A DNA stretch of 20,281 nucleotides, taken from an uncultured Amaricoccus sp. GTDB taxonomy: Bacteria > Pseudomonadota > Alphaproteobacteria > Rhodobacterales > Rhodobacteraceae. Below are positions 8,830-16,754 of the stretch, piece by piece. Both the position numbers and the translations under genes were made by a program. How positions within the stretch are numbered: position 1 is the stretch's first letter; the number at the start of each line of letters is the position of its first letter. The notes under the pieces were generated by a model that saw nothing but the letters and a program-made list of their open reading frames with translations, ran no database searches and was not told the DNA's origin. The DNA lies in NCBI RefSeq assembly GCF_937858865.1, contig NZ_CALLYO010000045.1:1-20281 (forward strand). Direction: 5' to 3'.

Positions 8830-9808
8830 CGGCCGGGACGAGGCAGGCCGGCCCGTCGAGGAGGTGATCCTCGAGAGCGCCGACGCCGCCGTCTCGATCC
8901 TCGCCCTCGGCTGCATCACCCGCGACTGGCGCGTCGACGGGCCGCGCGGCACGCTGCCGATGGTGCTCGGCTTCCCCCGCCTCGAGGATTATCTGCACCA
9001 TTCCCGCTCGCACGGCGCCGTCGTCGGCCGGGTCGCCAACCGCACCGGCGGCGCCTCCTTCACCCTCGACGGCCGGACCCATGCCCTCACCGCCAACGAC
9101 GGCGCGAACCACCTGCACGGCGGCGCGGTCGGGCTCGCGGGGCGGATCTGGGACATGGAGACCGACACCCCGGCCAACACGCTCTATCTCTTCTACCGGA
9201 GCCCGGACGGGGAGGAGGGCTATCCCGGCAACGTCGATTTCGCCGTCAGCTTCCGCCTCGAGGGGCCGCGGCTCATCTGCGAGATGACCGGCACCCCGGA
9301 CCGGCCGACGCCGATCAGCCTCGCCAACCACAACTACTACAACCTCGGCGGCGAGGGGACGGTGAAGGACCACCTGCTCTGGATCGCCGCCCGGGAATAC
9401 ACCCCGACCGACGCGGCGCTGGTCCCGACCGGCGAGATCCGCCCGCTCGACGGCACCGGCCGTGACTTCTCGACCGAGCGCGAGATCGGCGACACCGCGC
9501 TCGACCTCAACCTCGTCCTCGACCCCGCCCGCGACCGCAAGCGCCCGACCGCCCGCGCCCGCTGCCCGCGCACCGGGCGCCAGCTCGAACTCTGGACCGA
9601 CGAGCCGGGGATGCAGCTCTTCGACGCCCCGGAGATGACCATCGCCGTCCCCGGCCACGACGGGCAGAGCTACGGCCCCTTCGCCGGCCTCTGCCTCGAG
9701 GCGCAGCACTTCCCCGACAGCCTGCACCAGCCGGACTGGCCGAGCATCGTCGCCACCCCGGAGAAACCCTATTTCCAGCGGCTTGTGGTGGAGATCGGGC
9801 GGGCGTGA
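8813..9808 (+). CDS. Aldose 1-epimerase (galactose mutarotase family)
   Basis: The product is a 331-aa cytoplasmic enzyme interconverting alpha and beta anomers of aldoses. Family signatures are in order: GRVANRTGGASF (from residue 72), the substrate-binding NHLHGG (99-104), the catalytic histidine in LANHNYYNLGG (His173), and the catalytic glutamate in LCLEAQHFPDSLHQPDWPS (Glu296). I place the start at 8813 because AGGGGAGGAA lies 4-5 bases before it; a GTG at 8780 is in frame but lies inside the leader hairpin and has no ribosome binding site. It follows the yqeY-like gene by 75 bp on the same strand. No sugar-catabolic operon surrounds it, so its physiological sugar is unknown. Confidence 0.93.
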   Translation: MRKRLFGRDEAGRPVEEVILESADAAVSILALGCITRDWRVDGPRGTLPMVLGFPRLEDYLHHSRSHGAVVGRVANRTGGASFTLDGRTHALTANDGANHLHGGAVGLAGRIWDMETDTPANTLYLFYRSPDGEEGYPGNVDFAVSFRLEGPRLICEMTGTPDRPTPISLANHNYYNLGGEGTVKDHLLWIAAREYTPTDAALVPTGEIRPLDGTGRDFSTEREIGDTALDLNLVLDPARDRKRPTARARCPRTGRQLELWTDEPGMQLFDAPEMTIAVPGHDGQSYGPFAGLCLEAQHFPDSLHQPDWPSIVATPEKPYFQRLVVEIGRA

Positions 9809-9882
9809 GCAGGCTCGCACCCGCCTTCCGCACAGTGCGGGATTCCGACAAGCCACTGAAACGAAAACAAAATCCGAACGGC

Positions 9883-9972
9883 GTTAACCATCCGCGGCAT
9901 AAAGGTTAACATCGTCCGGCAAGACCTTGCCGCCAATCGTATTTCAACTTACGCGAGAATCGAAGGTTAACC
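9883..9972 (+). promoter_or_regulatory. Three TTAACC-type (CtrA half-site-like) motifs
   Basis: GTTAACCAT (9883-9891) contains TTAACCAT, the half-site described for CtrA in Caulobacter. GGTTAAC (9904-9910) is its inverted partner, 14 bases away, and GGTTAACC (9965-9972) is a third. None has the full TTAA-N7-TTAA spacing, so control by CtrA is only a possibility. Confidence 0.3.
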
Positions 9973-9976
9973 AAGC

Positions 9977-10010
9977 GTTGACAACGGCTGGTGGCCGAAC
10001 AGCTGTCAAC
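9977..10010 (+). promoter_or_regulatory. Imperfect dyad beside NrdR box 1
   Basis: GTTGACA (9977-9983) pairs with TGTCAAC (10004-10010); an inner GCTG/CAGC adds four more base pairs with a 3-nt bulge on the left arm. The left arm contains TTGACA, a consensus -35 hexamer, but no good -10 follows at 17 bp. The dyad ends on the first base of NrdR box 1, so it may be an operator. Confidence 0.35.
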
Positions 10011-10025
10011 AACAATATATGGTGG
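10010..10025 (+). promoter_or_regulatory. NrdR box 1 (putative)
   Basis: CAACAATATATGGTGG fits the NrdR consensus acaCwAtATaTwGtgt at most positions, including the core C-x-A-T-A-T-A-T-x-G. NrdR is the zinc/ATP-cone repressor of ribonucleotide reductase genes, and the gene downstream encodes a ribonucleotide reductase. Confidence 0.6.
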
Positions 10026-10093
10026 CTCACGCCAAAAAATCTGTTGCGACTCGCCGCCGAAAGGGCGTTCTCTGGTGTCCCGGCCACGAACGG

Positions 10094-10109
10094 CCGCAAG
10101 ATATGGTGC
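10094..10109 (+). promoter_or_regulatory. NrdR box 2 (putative)
   Basis: CCGCAAGATATGGTGC shares CAA-x-ATATGGTG with box 1. The two centres are 84 bp apart, eight turns of B-DNA, so both face the same side of the helix. Box pairs are typical of NrdR promoters, though usually about three turns apart. Confidence 0.55.
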
Positions 10110-10150
10110 CTCCCGCTAGAGGTAGGCCGAGGCAACAAGAGGACCGAGAG

Positions 10151-13100
10151 ATGAAGATCGAGCGCCGCTTCACCACCGAGGAGACCGGGGCCTACGGGGC
10201 GCTCGAATTCCGCACCACCTCGTCAGAGATCCGCAACCCGGACGGCTCGGTGGTCTTCAGCCTCCCCGACCTCGAGGTCCCGGCCGGCTGGAGCCAGGTC
10301 GCCGCCGACGTCCTCGCCCAGAAGTACTTCCGCAAGGCCGGCGTCCCCGTCGCGCTCCGCCGCGTGCGCGAGAAGGGCGTCCCCGCCTTCCTCTGGCGCT
10401 CCGTCCCCGACGAGGCGAAGCTCGCCCAGCTCCCCGAGGAGGCGCGCACCACCGGCGAGACCTCCGCAGCCCAGGTCTTCGACCGCCTCGCCGGCGCCTG
10501 GGCCTACTGGGGCTGGAAGGGCGGCTACTTCACCACCGAGGCCGACGCCCGCGCCTACTACGACGAAATGCGCTACATGCTGGCGACCCAGATGGGCGCG
10601 CCCAACTCGCCGCAGTGGTTCAACACCGGCCTGCACTGGGCCTACGGCATCGACGGCCCGGGGCAGGGGCACTACTACGTCGATTTCCAGTCCGGCGAGC
10701 TGGTGAAATCCACCTCCGCCTACGAGCACCCGCAGCCGCATGCCTGCTTCATCCAGTCGGTGCAGGACGACCTCGTGAACGAGGGCGGCATCATGGACCT
10801 CTGGACCCGCGAGGCGCGCCTCTTCAAGTACGGCTCCGGCACCGGCACCAACTTCTCCTCGCTGCGCGCCGAGAGCGAGAAGCTCGCCGGCGGCGGCAAG
10901 TCCTCCGGCCTGATGTCGTTCCTCAAGATCGGCGACCGCGCCGCCGGCGCCATCAAGTCGGGCGGCACCACGCGCCGCGCCGCCAAGATGGTGATCTGCG
11001 ACATGGATCACCCCGACATCGAGGACTTCATCTCCTGGAAGGTGATCGAGGAGCAGAAGGTCGCCTCCCTCGTCGCCGGCTCCAAGGTCCACCGCGAGCG
11101 CCTCGCCGCCATCCTCGACGCCATCCGCAGCTGGGACGGCGCCGAGGCCGACGCCTTCGACCCGAAGGCCAACCCGTCCCTCAAGGCCGCCATCCGCGCG
11201 GCGAAGAAGGTCCACCTCCCCGAGGCCTACGTGAAGCGCGTGCTGCAGCAGGCCGAACAGGGCGCGACCGAGATCGACTTCCGCACCTACGACACCGACT
11301 GGGACTCCGACGCCTACCTGACCGTCTCGGGGCAGAACTCCAACAACTCCGTCCGCGTCACCGACGCCTTCCTCGCGGCGGTGCGCGCCGACGGCGACTG
11401 GCAGCTCACCCGCCGCACCGACGGCAAGGTGACGAAGACGGTCAAGGCGCGCGAGCTCTGGGAGAAGGTCGGCCTCGCCGCCTGGGCCTGCGCCGACCCC
11501 GGCGTGCAGTTCCACGACACGATCAACGCCTGGCACACCTGCCCCGAGGACGGCCCGATCCGCGCCTCGAACCCCTGCTCGGAATACATGTTCCTCGACG
11601 ACACCGCCTGCAACCTGGCGTCGATGAACCTGCTCGCCTTCCTCAAGGACGGCCGCATCGACGCCCGCGCCTACGTCCACGCCACCCGCCTCTGGACGCT
11701 GACCCTCGAGATCTCCGTCCTCATGGCGCAGTTCCCGAGCCCGCGCATCGCCGAGCTCTCCTACCGCTTCCGCACCCTCGGCCTCGGCTACGCCAACATC
11801 GGCGGCCTGCTGATGACCATGGGCCACGGCTACGACAGCCCGGAGGGCCGGGCGCTCTGCGGCGCGCTCAGCGCGGTGATGACCGGCGCCGCCTACGGCC
11901 TCTCGGCCGAGATGGCGGGCGAGCTCGGCGCCTTCCCCGGCTATGCGGCCAACGCCCCGCACATGCTGCGCGTCATCCGCAACCACCGCCGCGCCGCCCA
12001 GGGCCACCTCACCGACTACGAGGGCCTCGCCGTCCCGCCGGTCGCGCTCGACCATGCGAGCTGCCCCGACTCCGCGCTCATCAACCTCGCGCACGCCGTC
12101 TGGGACGAGGCGCTCGAGCTCGGCGAGCGGCACGGCTTCCGCAACGCCCAGACCACCGTGATCGCGCCCACCGGCACCATCGGCCTCGTCATGGACTGCG
12201 ACACCACCGGCATCGAGCCCGACTTCGCGCTGGTGAAGTTCAAGAAGCTCGCCGGCGGCGGCTACTTCAAGATCATCAACCAGGCGGTGCCCGGCGCGCT
12301 CGCCCACCTCGGCTACCGCCCGGCCGAGATCGAGGAGATCGTCGCCTACGCCGTCGGCCACGGCTCGCTCGGCCAGGCGCCGGAGATCAACCACACCACG
12401 CTCGTCGGCCACGGCTTCGGCAAGGCCGAGATCGCGAAGCTCGAGGCGGCGCTGCCGACCGCCTTCGACATCCGCTTCGTCTTCAACCAGTGGACGCTCG
12501 GCGAGGAGTTCTGCACCGGGGTCCTCGGCATCCCGGCCGACAAGCTGCGCGACCCGGCCTTCGACCTGCTGCGCCACCTCGGCTTCTCGCGCGCCCAGAT
12601 CGAGGCGGCCAACGCCCACGCCTGCGGCACCATGACGCTCGAGGGCGCGCCGCACCTGCGCCCCGAGCACTACCCGGTCTTCGACTGCGCCAACCCCTGC
12701 GGCAAGATCGGCACCCGCTATCTCTCGGTCGAGAGCCACATCCGCATGATGGCCGCCGCCCAGAGCTTCGTCTCCGGCGCCATCTCCAAGACGATCAACA
12801 TGCCGAACGAGGCGACGATCGGCGACTGCAAGGCCGCCTACGAGCTCTCCTGGTCGCTCGGGGTGAAGGCGAACGCGCTCTACCGCGACGGCTCCAAGCT
12901 TTCGCAGCCGCTCGCCGCCTCGCTGATCGAGGACGACGAGGACCTCGAGGAGGCGCTCCTCGAGGCGCCGCAGCCCGAGCGCGTCACCGTGCTGGCCGAG
13001 AAGATCGTCGAGAAGCTGATCGTGAAGGAGATCGAGCGGGCGAACGCGCGCCAGCGCCTGCCCGAGCGGCGCAAGGGCTACACCCAGAAGGCGCTGGTCG

Positions 13101-13801
13101 GCGGCCACAAGGTCTACCTGCGCACCGGCGAATACGCCGACGGCTCCCTGGGCGAGATCTTCATCGACATGCACAAGGAGGGTGCCGCCTTCCGGGCGAT
13201 GATGAACAACTTCGCCATCGCCGTCTCGGTCGGCCTGCAGTACGGCGTGCCGCTCGAGGAGTTCGTCGAGGCCTTCACCTTCACCCGCTTCGAGCCGGCG
13301 GGCATGGTGCAGGGCAACGACTCGATCAAGAACGCGACCTCGATCCTCGACTACATCTTCCGCGAGCTCGCCGTCTCCTACCTCGACCGCACCGACCTCG
13401 CCCACGTCAAGCCGACCGGCGAGAGCTTCGACACCATCGGCGGCGGCGAGGCGGAACGCTCCGGCAACGTGCTGCGCCTCGACGGCGAGGTGGCGCAGAG
13501 CTCGATCGCGGTGATCAAGCAGATCTCCTCCTCGGGCTACCTGCGCAAGCGCCTGCCGCAGGAGCTGATGGTGCTGCAGGGCGGCGCCGCCGTCGCCGGC
13601 GCCCTCGAGCTCGGCGTCCTCCCCGGCCTCGCCGCCCCGGCGGCCTCCGCCGCCGGCGCCGCCGCCCTCGACGCCCGCTCCAAGGCGAAGATGCAGGGCT
13701 ACGTCGGCGACCCCTGCGGCGAATGCGGCAACTTCACCCTGGTCAGGAACGGCACCTGCCTGAAATGCAACACCTGCGGCGCCACCTCGGGCTGCAGCTG
13801 A
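10151..13801 (+). CDS. nrdJ: Vitamin B12-dependent (class II) ribonucleoside-diphosphate reductase
   Basis: NrdJ reduces ribonucleotides to deoxyribonucleotides using adenosylcobalamin, independently of oxygen. The product is 1216 aa, the usual length of the large alphaproteobacterial form. The redox cysteine is in HACFIQSV (Cys199). The radical site N-P-C-S-E (Asn474, Cys476, Glu478) is followed 11 residues later by its partner in TACNLASMN (Cys487), the same spacing as in the Lactobacillus enzyme. PTGTIG and [10 protein letters not shown] follow. The C-terminus is a cysteine cluster (Cys1189, 1192, 1203, 1206, 1209, 1215) that looks like a zinc ribbon or redox tail. The start at 10151 is supported by AAGAGGA 7 bases upstream and by MKIERRF; the frame is open back to 10019 but that stretch carries the operator sites. 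Likely repressed by NrdR. It is monocistronic, ending at a terminator. Confidence 0.97.
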   Translation: MKIERRFTTEETGAYGALEFRTTSSEIRNPDGSVVFSLPDLEVPAGWSQVAADVLAQKYFRKAGVPVALRRVREKGVPAFLWRSVPDEAKLAQLPEEARTTGETSAAQVFDRLAGAWAYWGWKGGYFTTEADARAYYDEMRYMLATQMGAPNSPQWFNTGLHWAYGIDGPGQGHYYVDFQSGELVKSTSAYEHPQPHACFIQSVQDDLVNEGGIMDLWTREARLFKYGSGTGTNFSSLRAESEKLAGGGKSSGLMSFLKIGDRAAGAIKSGGTTRRAAKMVICDMDHPDIEDFISWKVIEEQKVASLVAGSKVHRERLAAILDAIRSWDGAEADAFDPKANPSLKAAIRAAKKVHLPEAYVKRVLQQAEQGATEIDFRTYDTDWDSDAYLTVSGQNSNNSVRVTDAFLAAVRADGDWQLTRRTDGKVTKTVKARELWEKVGLAAWACADPGVQFHDTINAWHTCPEDGPIRASNPCSEYMFLDDTACNLASMNLLAFLKDGRIDARAYVHATRLWTLTLEISVLMAQFPSPRIAELSYRFRTLGLGYANIGGLLMTMGHGYDSPEGRALCGALSAVMTGAAYGLSAEMAGELGAFPGYAANAPHMLRVIRNHRRAAQGHLTDYEGLAVPPVALDHASCPDSALINLAHAVWDEALELGERHGFRNAQTTVIAPTGTIGLVMDCDTTGIEPDFALVKFKKLAGGGYFKIINQAVPGALAHLGYRPAEIEEIVAYAVGHGSLGQAPEINHTTLVGHGFGKAEIAKLEAALPTAFDIRFVFNQWTLGEEFCTGVLGIPADKLRDPAFDLLRHLGFSRAQIEAANAHACGTMTLEGAPHLRPEHYPVFDCANPCGKIGTRYLSVESHIRMMAAAQSFVSGAISKTINMPNEATIGDCKAAYELSWSLGVKANALYRDGSKLSQPLAASLIEDDEDLEEALLEAPQPERVTVLAEKIVEKLIVKEIERANARQRLPERRKGYTQKALVGGHKVYLRTGEYADGSLGEIFIDMHKEGAAFRAMMNNFAIAVSVGLQYGVPLEEFVEAFTFTRFEPAGMVQGNDSIKNATSILDYIFRELAVSYLDRTDLAHVKPTGESFDTIGGGEAERSGNVLRLDGEVAQSSIAVIKQISSSGYLRKRLPQELMVLQGGAAVAGALELGVLPGLAAPAASAAGAAALDARSKAKMQGYVGDPCGECGNFTLVRNGTCLKCNTCGATSGCS

Positions 13802-13877
13802 CGGAACGGGACAGCGAGGGGCTGCGGCGGAACCGGTCGAGCAGGACCAGCCTACCAAAGCCAGCAGAAGCGCGAAG

Positions 13878-13906
13878 GAGGGGGGCCGAAAGGCCCCCTT
13901 CGTCTT
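13878..13906 (+). terminator. Rho-independent terminator of nrdJ
   Basis: A 10-bp stem including one G-U pair (13878-13887 with 13892-13901; core GGGGGCC / GGCCCCC) is closed by a GAAA tetraloop and followed by the T-containing stretch CGTCTTGCCT. It begins 76 bp after the nrdJ stop. Confidence 0.75.
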
Positions 13907-13948
13907 GCCTGTCAGGGGGCCGGGATCCTTCGAGCCGCAGCGCGTACA

Positions 13949-14013
13949 GGAAGTTTTAACCCGACGAATCCCTTTGGGATCATATGGTTACTTATAGTTT
14001 CGCGCGCGAAATC
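13949..14013 (+). repeat. 65-nt dispersed intergenic element, copy 2 (convergent)
   Basis: The 5' box reads GGAAGTTTTAACCCGACGAA and the 3' box TATAGTTTCGCGCGCGAAAT. Including four upstream bases (TACA), it differs from copy 3 at only 5 of 69 positions. The middle contains the small hairpin ATCCC-TTT-GGGAT, which is not preserved in the other copies. It lies between the convergent nrdJ and osmC genes, beyond the nrdJ terminator. Confidence 0.9.
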
Positions 14014-14034
14014 CCCGTTTCGCGCCCCGCGCCT

Positions 14035-14058
14035 GCACCCGGCCCGGGGACCGGGTGC
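14035..14058 (-). terminator. Hairpin downstream of osmC
   Basis: An 8-bp perfect stem (GCACCCGG / CCGGGTGC) with an 8-nt GC-rich loop begins 12 bases beyond the osmC stop. There is no T-run after it. It may act with the adjacent 65-nt element, which lies further downstream. Confidence 0.45.
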
Positions 14059-14070
14059 GGCGGTCGGCTC

Positions 14071-14499
14071 TCAGGAGGCGAGCTCGGCGTCGAGGGTGAT
14101 GTCGACCGAGCCGTGCAGCAGCTTGGAGATCGGGCAGATCTCCTTCGCCTTCTGCGCCGCGGCCTGGAAGGCCTCCTCGGAGGCGCCGGGGATCTTCGCC
14201 TTCACCGTCAGATGCACGCTGGTGATGGTGAAGCCGTTGTCCATCTTGCCGGTCACGGCCGAGCTCGCCCGGATCTCGTCGGCGACGAGGTTCGCCTCGC
14301 CGAGGACGCCCGAGAGCTGCATCGCGTAGCAGGCCGCATGCGCGGCGCCGACCAGCTCCTCCGGGTTCGTTCCCTTCTCGTCGCCGAAGCGCTTGGCGAA
14401 GCTGTAGTTCACGTCGGCGAGCGCGCCGCTCTCGGTCGAGAGCGTCCCCTTGCCGTCCTTGAGGCCGCCGCTCCAGACTGCCGAACCGGTTCTCGTCAT
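14071..14499 (-). CDS. osmC: OsmC-family organic hydroperoxide peroxiredoxin
   Basis: The product is a 142-aa thiol peroxidase, almost the same length as E. coli OsmC, that detoxifies organic hydroperoxides. It begins MTRTGSAVWSGGLKDGKG and contains TLSTESGAL and GTNPEELVGAAHAACYAMQL, with the peroxidatic Cys57. The resolving cysteine is in ICPISK (Cys122). The GTNPEEL-GAAHAAC form points to OsmC rather than Ohr. AAGGAGG five bases before the ATG at 14499 decides the start; an upstream in-frame ATG (MKKEDV) merely translates the ribosome binding site. It is the last gene of a cluster: the stop codon of the upstream small gene is only 14 bases away. Two hairpin-type signals follow. Confidence 0.93.
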   Translation of the reverse strand: MTRTGSAVWSGGLKDGKGTLSTESGALADVNYSFAKRFGDEKGTNPEELVGAAHAACYAMQLSGVLGEANLVADEIRASSAVTGKMDNGFTITSVHLTVKAKIPGASEEAFQAAAQKAKEICPISKLLHGSVDITLDAELAS

Positions 14500-14513
14500 C
14501 ACATCCTCCTTCT

Positions 14514-14678
14514 TCATCCCAACCGTGACCCTGCGGCCCGCCGGGGGCGCGGCTTGGCGGGCGGCGGCAGCAGCGTCGGCGCCCGGCGCGCCTCCGCCGC
14601 CTCGCGGGCGATGGCCCGCAGCAGCAGCAGGACGCCGCCGACGAGGGCGAGCCGGATCAGGGACGAGGGGCGAGGCAT
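14514..14678 (-). CDS. Small single-span membrane protein, 54 aa, unknown function
   Basis: The short frame reads MPRPSSLIRLALVGGVLLLL, then RAIAREAAEARRAP, then a Pro/Arg-rich tail (LLPPPAKPRPRRAAGSRLG). It has one hydrophobic helix (about residues 7-22) and a strongly basic C-terminal half, so by the positive-inside rule the tail should face the cytoplasm. A good AAGGAG lies 9-10 bases before the ATG. The stop abuts the osmC ribosome binding site, and the moaA stop is 68 bp upstream, so all three genes are probably co-transcribed. I do not recognise a family. The ribosome binding site, compact spacing and sensible topology argue that it is real; its shortness and the compositional bias argue for caution. 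Confidence 0.6.
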   Translation of the reverse strand: MPRPSSLIRLALVGGVLLLLRAIAREAAEARRAPTLLPPPAKPRPRRAAGSRLG

Positions 14679-14746
14679 GGGCGGGAACTCCTTGGGGCGG
14701 CATCGTCCCCGCGACAACGGCCCTTTCCCGCTCCGGTTCCGCCCCC

Positions 14747-15760
14747 TCATCCTCCCGTGTGGCTCATGTGCCGGGACACCCGGCCATGCACCTCGCGCCG
14801 CGAATAGTCGAAGTCGTGCCCCCTCGGCTTGCGGGCGATCGCCGCGGCGATCGCCGCCACCAGCGGCGCGTCGTCGCCCGGGTTCGCGCGCAGCACCGAG
14901 CGCAGGTCGGCCTCGTCCTCCTGGCCGAGGCACATGAAGAGCTGCCCGGTGCAGGTCAGCCGCACCCGGTTGCAGCTCTCGCAGAAATTGTGCGTCAGCG
15001 GCGTGATGAAGCCGATCCGCCCGCCGGTCTCGGCCACGCGCACGTAGCGCGCCGGCCCGCCGGTGCGCTCGGGCGTGTCGGCGAGCGTCCAGCGTTCCTC
15101 GAGCCGCTGGCGCAGGTCGCGCAGCGACCAGTACTGGTCGAGCCGGTCCTCGGCGCCGAGGTCGCCCATCGGCATGACCTCGATGAAGGTGAGATCGAAG
15201 CCGCGCGCGCCGCACCAGGCGACGAGATCGTGCAGCTCCTCCTCGTTGACGCCCTTGAGCGCCACCGTGTTGATCTTGACGTGCAGGCCCGCCTCCGCCG
15301 CCGCCTCGATGCCGTCCATCACCTGGCGGAAGCGCCCCCAGCGGGTGATGCGGGCGAACTTGTCGGCGTCGAGCGTGTCGAGCGACACGTTGACGCGCCG
15401 AACGCCGCAGTCGGCGAGCTCCGCGGCGAAGCGCCGCAGCTGGCTGCCGTTGGTGGTGAGGGTCAGCTCCCGGAGCGCGCCGCTCTCGAGATGGCGCGAC
15501 ATGGCGCGGAAGAAGGTCATGATTCCCTTGCGCACCAGCGGCTCGCCGCCGGTGATCCTGAGCTTCTCGACCCCGAGCCCGATGAAGGCCGAACACAGCC
15601 GATCGAGCTCCTCGAGCGTCAGCAGCTCCGCCTTGGGCAGGAACTCCATATGCTCGGACATGCAGTAGACGCAGCGGAAGTCGCAGCGGTCGGTCACCGA
15701 GACGCGCAGATAGGTGATCGCGCGCGCGAACGGATCGATCAGGCGAGGCTGTCCGGTCAA
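14747..15760 (-). CDS. moaA: GTP 3',8-cyclase (molybdenum cofactor biosynthesis protein A)
   Basis: MoaA is a radical-SAM enzyme that, with MoaC, turns GTP into cyclic pyranopterin monophosphate, the first step of molybdenum cofactor synthesis. The product is 337 aa. The SAM cluster motif is CDFRCVYC (Cys26, Cys30, Cys33). The C-terminal second [4Fe-4S] cluster is held by FCESC and a later cysteine (Cys260, Cys263, Cys277). The essential Gly-Gly tail (SHTGG) is present. No ATG or GTG fits near the conserved beginning [19 protein letters not shown] use TTG at 15760 ([11 protein letters not shown]), with GGGAG 10 bases upstream and a promoter-like pair right before it. No other mo-cofactor gene is in the window. 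Confidence 0.93.
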   Translation of the reverse strand: MTGQPRLIDPFARAITYLRVSVTDRCDFRCVYCMSEHMEFLPKAELLTLEELDRLCSAFIGLGVEKLRITGGEPLVRKGIMTFFRAMSRHLESGALRELTLTTNGSQLRRFAAELADCGVRRVNVSLDTLDADKFARITRWGRFRQVMDGIEAAAEAGLHVKINTVALKGVNEEELHDLVAWCGARGFDLTFIEVMPMGDLGAEDRLDQYWSLRDLRQRLEERWTLADTPERTGGPARYVRVAETGGRIGFITPLTHNFCESCNRVRLTCTGQLFMCLGQEDEADLRSVLRANPGDDAPLVAAIAAAIARKPRGHDFDYSRREVHGRVSRHMSHTGG

Positions 15761-15782
15761 GTGAGCTGTTCTCCCTCTGCAG

Positions 15783-15811
15783 AGAGTAGGAGGGCAGGGC
15801 TGGCAGTTCAA
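15783..15811 (-). promoter_or_regulatory. Putative sigma70-type promoter of moaA
   Basis: On the reverse strand TTGAAC (15806-15811), 17 bp, then TACTCT (15783-15788). Transcription would begin near 15776, 16 bases before the TTG start. The 10-bp palindrome CTCTGCAGAG (15775-15784) overlaps the predicted start point. Confidence 0.4.
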
Positions 15812-15828
15812 GCCGTTGCCACACACGC

Positions 15829-15858
15829 TTGACTCCGGCCCCCGGAGACGGTCGTAAT
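15829..15858 (+). promoter_or_regulatory. Putative sigma70-type promoter of the luxR-type gene
   Basis: TTGACT (15829-15834), 18 bp, then CGTAAT (15853-15858). The implied transcription start (about 15865) lies after an in-frame ATG at 15863, which supports translation from the ATG at 15914 instead. Confidence 0.4.
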
Positions 15859-15913
15859 CGTCATGCGGCAACGGCGGGAAAGGGAGACCGCCGCGCGACC
15901 GGGGGTCGGCCCC

Positions 15914-16669
15914 ATGAATCCGATTGGATTCGACATCGAAATCGAGTCCGTGACGCGCCTCGACGACCTCTGGAAACGGCTGGTCGCCTTCGCGCGGGGC
16001 TGCGGCGTGGCCCGGATCGGCTACCACCACCTGCCCCCGCCCGGCGCGCCCGATGCCGGCCAGCAGCGCATCGAGAACGACGGCTTCCCGGCGCCGCTCG
16101 TCGAGCAATATCTCGCCGCCCGCTCGAGCGGCCTCGCGGTCATGGCGCAGGCGCTGCAGAACAGCGTGCGGCCGGTCTATCTCGAGGATCTCGCGCATAT
16201 CTCCCCCGCCGGCACCCGCGAGCGCGCGCATCTCGAGTCCTATCGCGCCAGCGGCGTCGCGAGCGGCCTCGGGCTGCAGGCCTTCGGTCCGAAGGGGCGC
16301 AACGGGATCTTCGCCATCGATCTCGTGCCCGGGCTCCGGCGCCTCGGGCCGGAAGTCCTCTCGGGCCTCCGCTGGGCCTGCCAGGCGATGCACCTGCGCT
16401 ACTGCGAGCTGCTCCTGCGCGAGCTCGGCGAGGTGCCGGCCCTCTCCCCGCGCGAGCTCGAGGTGCTGACCTGGGTGGCGCGCGGCAAGACCAACGCGCT
16501 CATCGCCGAGATCCTCGGCATATCCGCCCACACGGTCGACGCCCACCTGCGGCGCGTCTACCAGAAGCTCGGCGTGGCCGACCGGATCTCGGCGGCGCTG
16601 CGCGGCCTCGGCTTCGGGCTGATCAGCATCGACCCAGGAGAGCAGCCGCACGTCGCCCGATCACGCTGA
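15914..16669 (+). CDS. LuxR-type transcriptional regulator with autoinducer-binding-like domain (solo)
   Basis: The product is a 251-aa regulator. Residues about 10-160 fit the autoinducer-binding domain layout of LuxR proteins ([37 protein letters not shown]). The C-terminal LuxR helix-turn-helix (about 182-240) is textbook: [40 protein letters not shown] and YQKLGV. No luxI synthase is in the window, so it is a solo that would sense self-made, foreign or non-AHL signals. Start at 15914 is chosen from the predicted promoter and homologue-like length; 15863 is the alternative, adding 17 arginine-rich residues. It is divergent from moaA, with about 150 bp shared between them, and could regulate that promoter. 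Confidence 0.88.
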   Translation: MNPIGFDIEIESVTRLDDLWKRLVAFARGCGVARIGYHHLPPPGAPDAGQQRIENDGFPAPLVEQYLAARSSGLAVMAQALQNSVRPVYLEDLAHISPAGTRERAHLESYRASGVASGLGLQAFGPKGRNGIFAIDLVPGLRRLGPEVLSGLRWACQAMHLRYCELLLRELGEVPALSPRELEVLTWVARGKTNALIAEILGISAHTVDAHLRRVYQKLGVADRISAALRGLGFGLISIDPGEQPHVARSR

Positions 16670-16683
16670 CTCACGGCTGTACA

Positions 16684-16748
16684 CGAAGTTTTAACCCGAC
16701 GAATCCCTTTAATATCATATAGTTACTTATAGTTTCGCGCGCGAAATC
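16684..16748 (+). repeat. 65-nt dispersed intergenic element, copy 3 (convergent)
   Basis: The 5' box is CGAAGTTTTAACCCGACGAA and the 3' box TATAGTTTCGCGCGCGAAAT. It lies between the convergent luxR-type and glmS genes, 14 bases after the former's stop and 21 bases before the latter's stop, filling almost the whole intergenic space. It is near-identical to copy 2 except in the middle, where an AT-rich stretch replaces copy 2's hairpin. Confidence 0.9.
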
Positions 16749-16754
16749 GTGAAT

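Larger units (their letters stand above)
9809..10150 (+). other. 342-bp regulatory intergenic region upstream of nrdJ
   Basis: No convincing gene lies here. The stretch is clearly less GC-rich than its surroundings. It contains a GTTAACC/GGTTAAC inverted pair (9883-9889 and 9904-9910), a compact dyad CGGCAAG-AC-CTTGCCG (9917-9932) that could mark the epimerase gene's end, a third GGTTAACC (9965-9972), a larger dyad (9977-10010), and two NrdR-box-like sites. AAGAGGA (10137-10143) is the nrdJ ribosome binding site, 7 bases before the ATG. I could not fix a convincing -35/-10 pair, and I see no cobalamin riboswitch. Confidence 0.7.

Noticed and set aside
9809..10150. Cobalamin riboswitch upstream of the B12-dependent reductase
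   Set aside because: I could not find the B12-box (GCCACTG-like) or the expected multi-helix layout; the region is explained better by NrdR-type and TTAACC sites.
10223..13858. Very long open frames antisense to nrdJ, and similar long antisense frames over glycosyltransferase, ilvC, carA, glmS and glmU
   Set aside because: They mirror the GC-rich codon structure of the real genes, have low-complexity Arg/Ala/Gly-rich products and no family signatures or ribosome binding sites.
15863..15913. ATG at 15863 as the start of the luxR-type gene
   Set aside because: It lies at or before the predicted transcription start and adds an arginine-rich non-homologous stretch; kept only as an alternative.
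16680..16748. The 65-nt element as a chromosome dimer (dif) or phage attachment site
   Set aside because: dif is normally unique and has two 11-bp arms around a 6-bp centre; here there are three copies with 20-bp boxes 23-25 bp apart and no integrase nearby.
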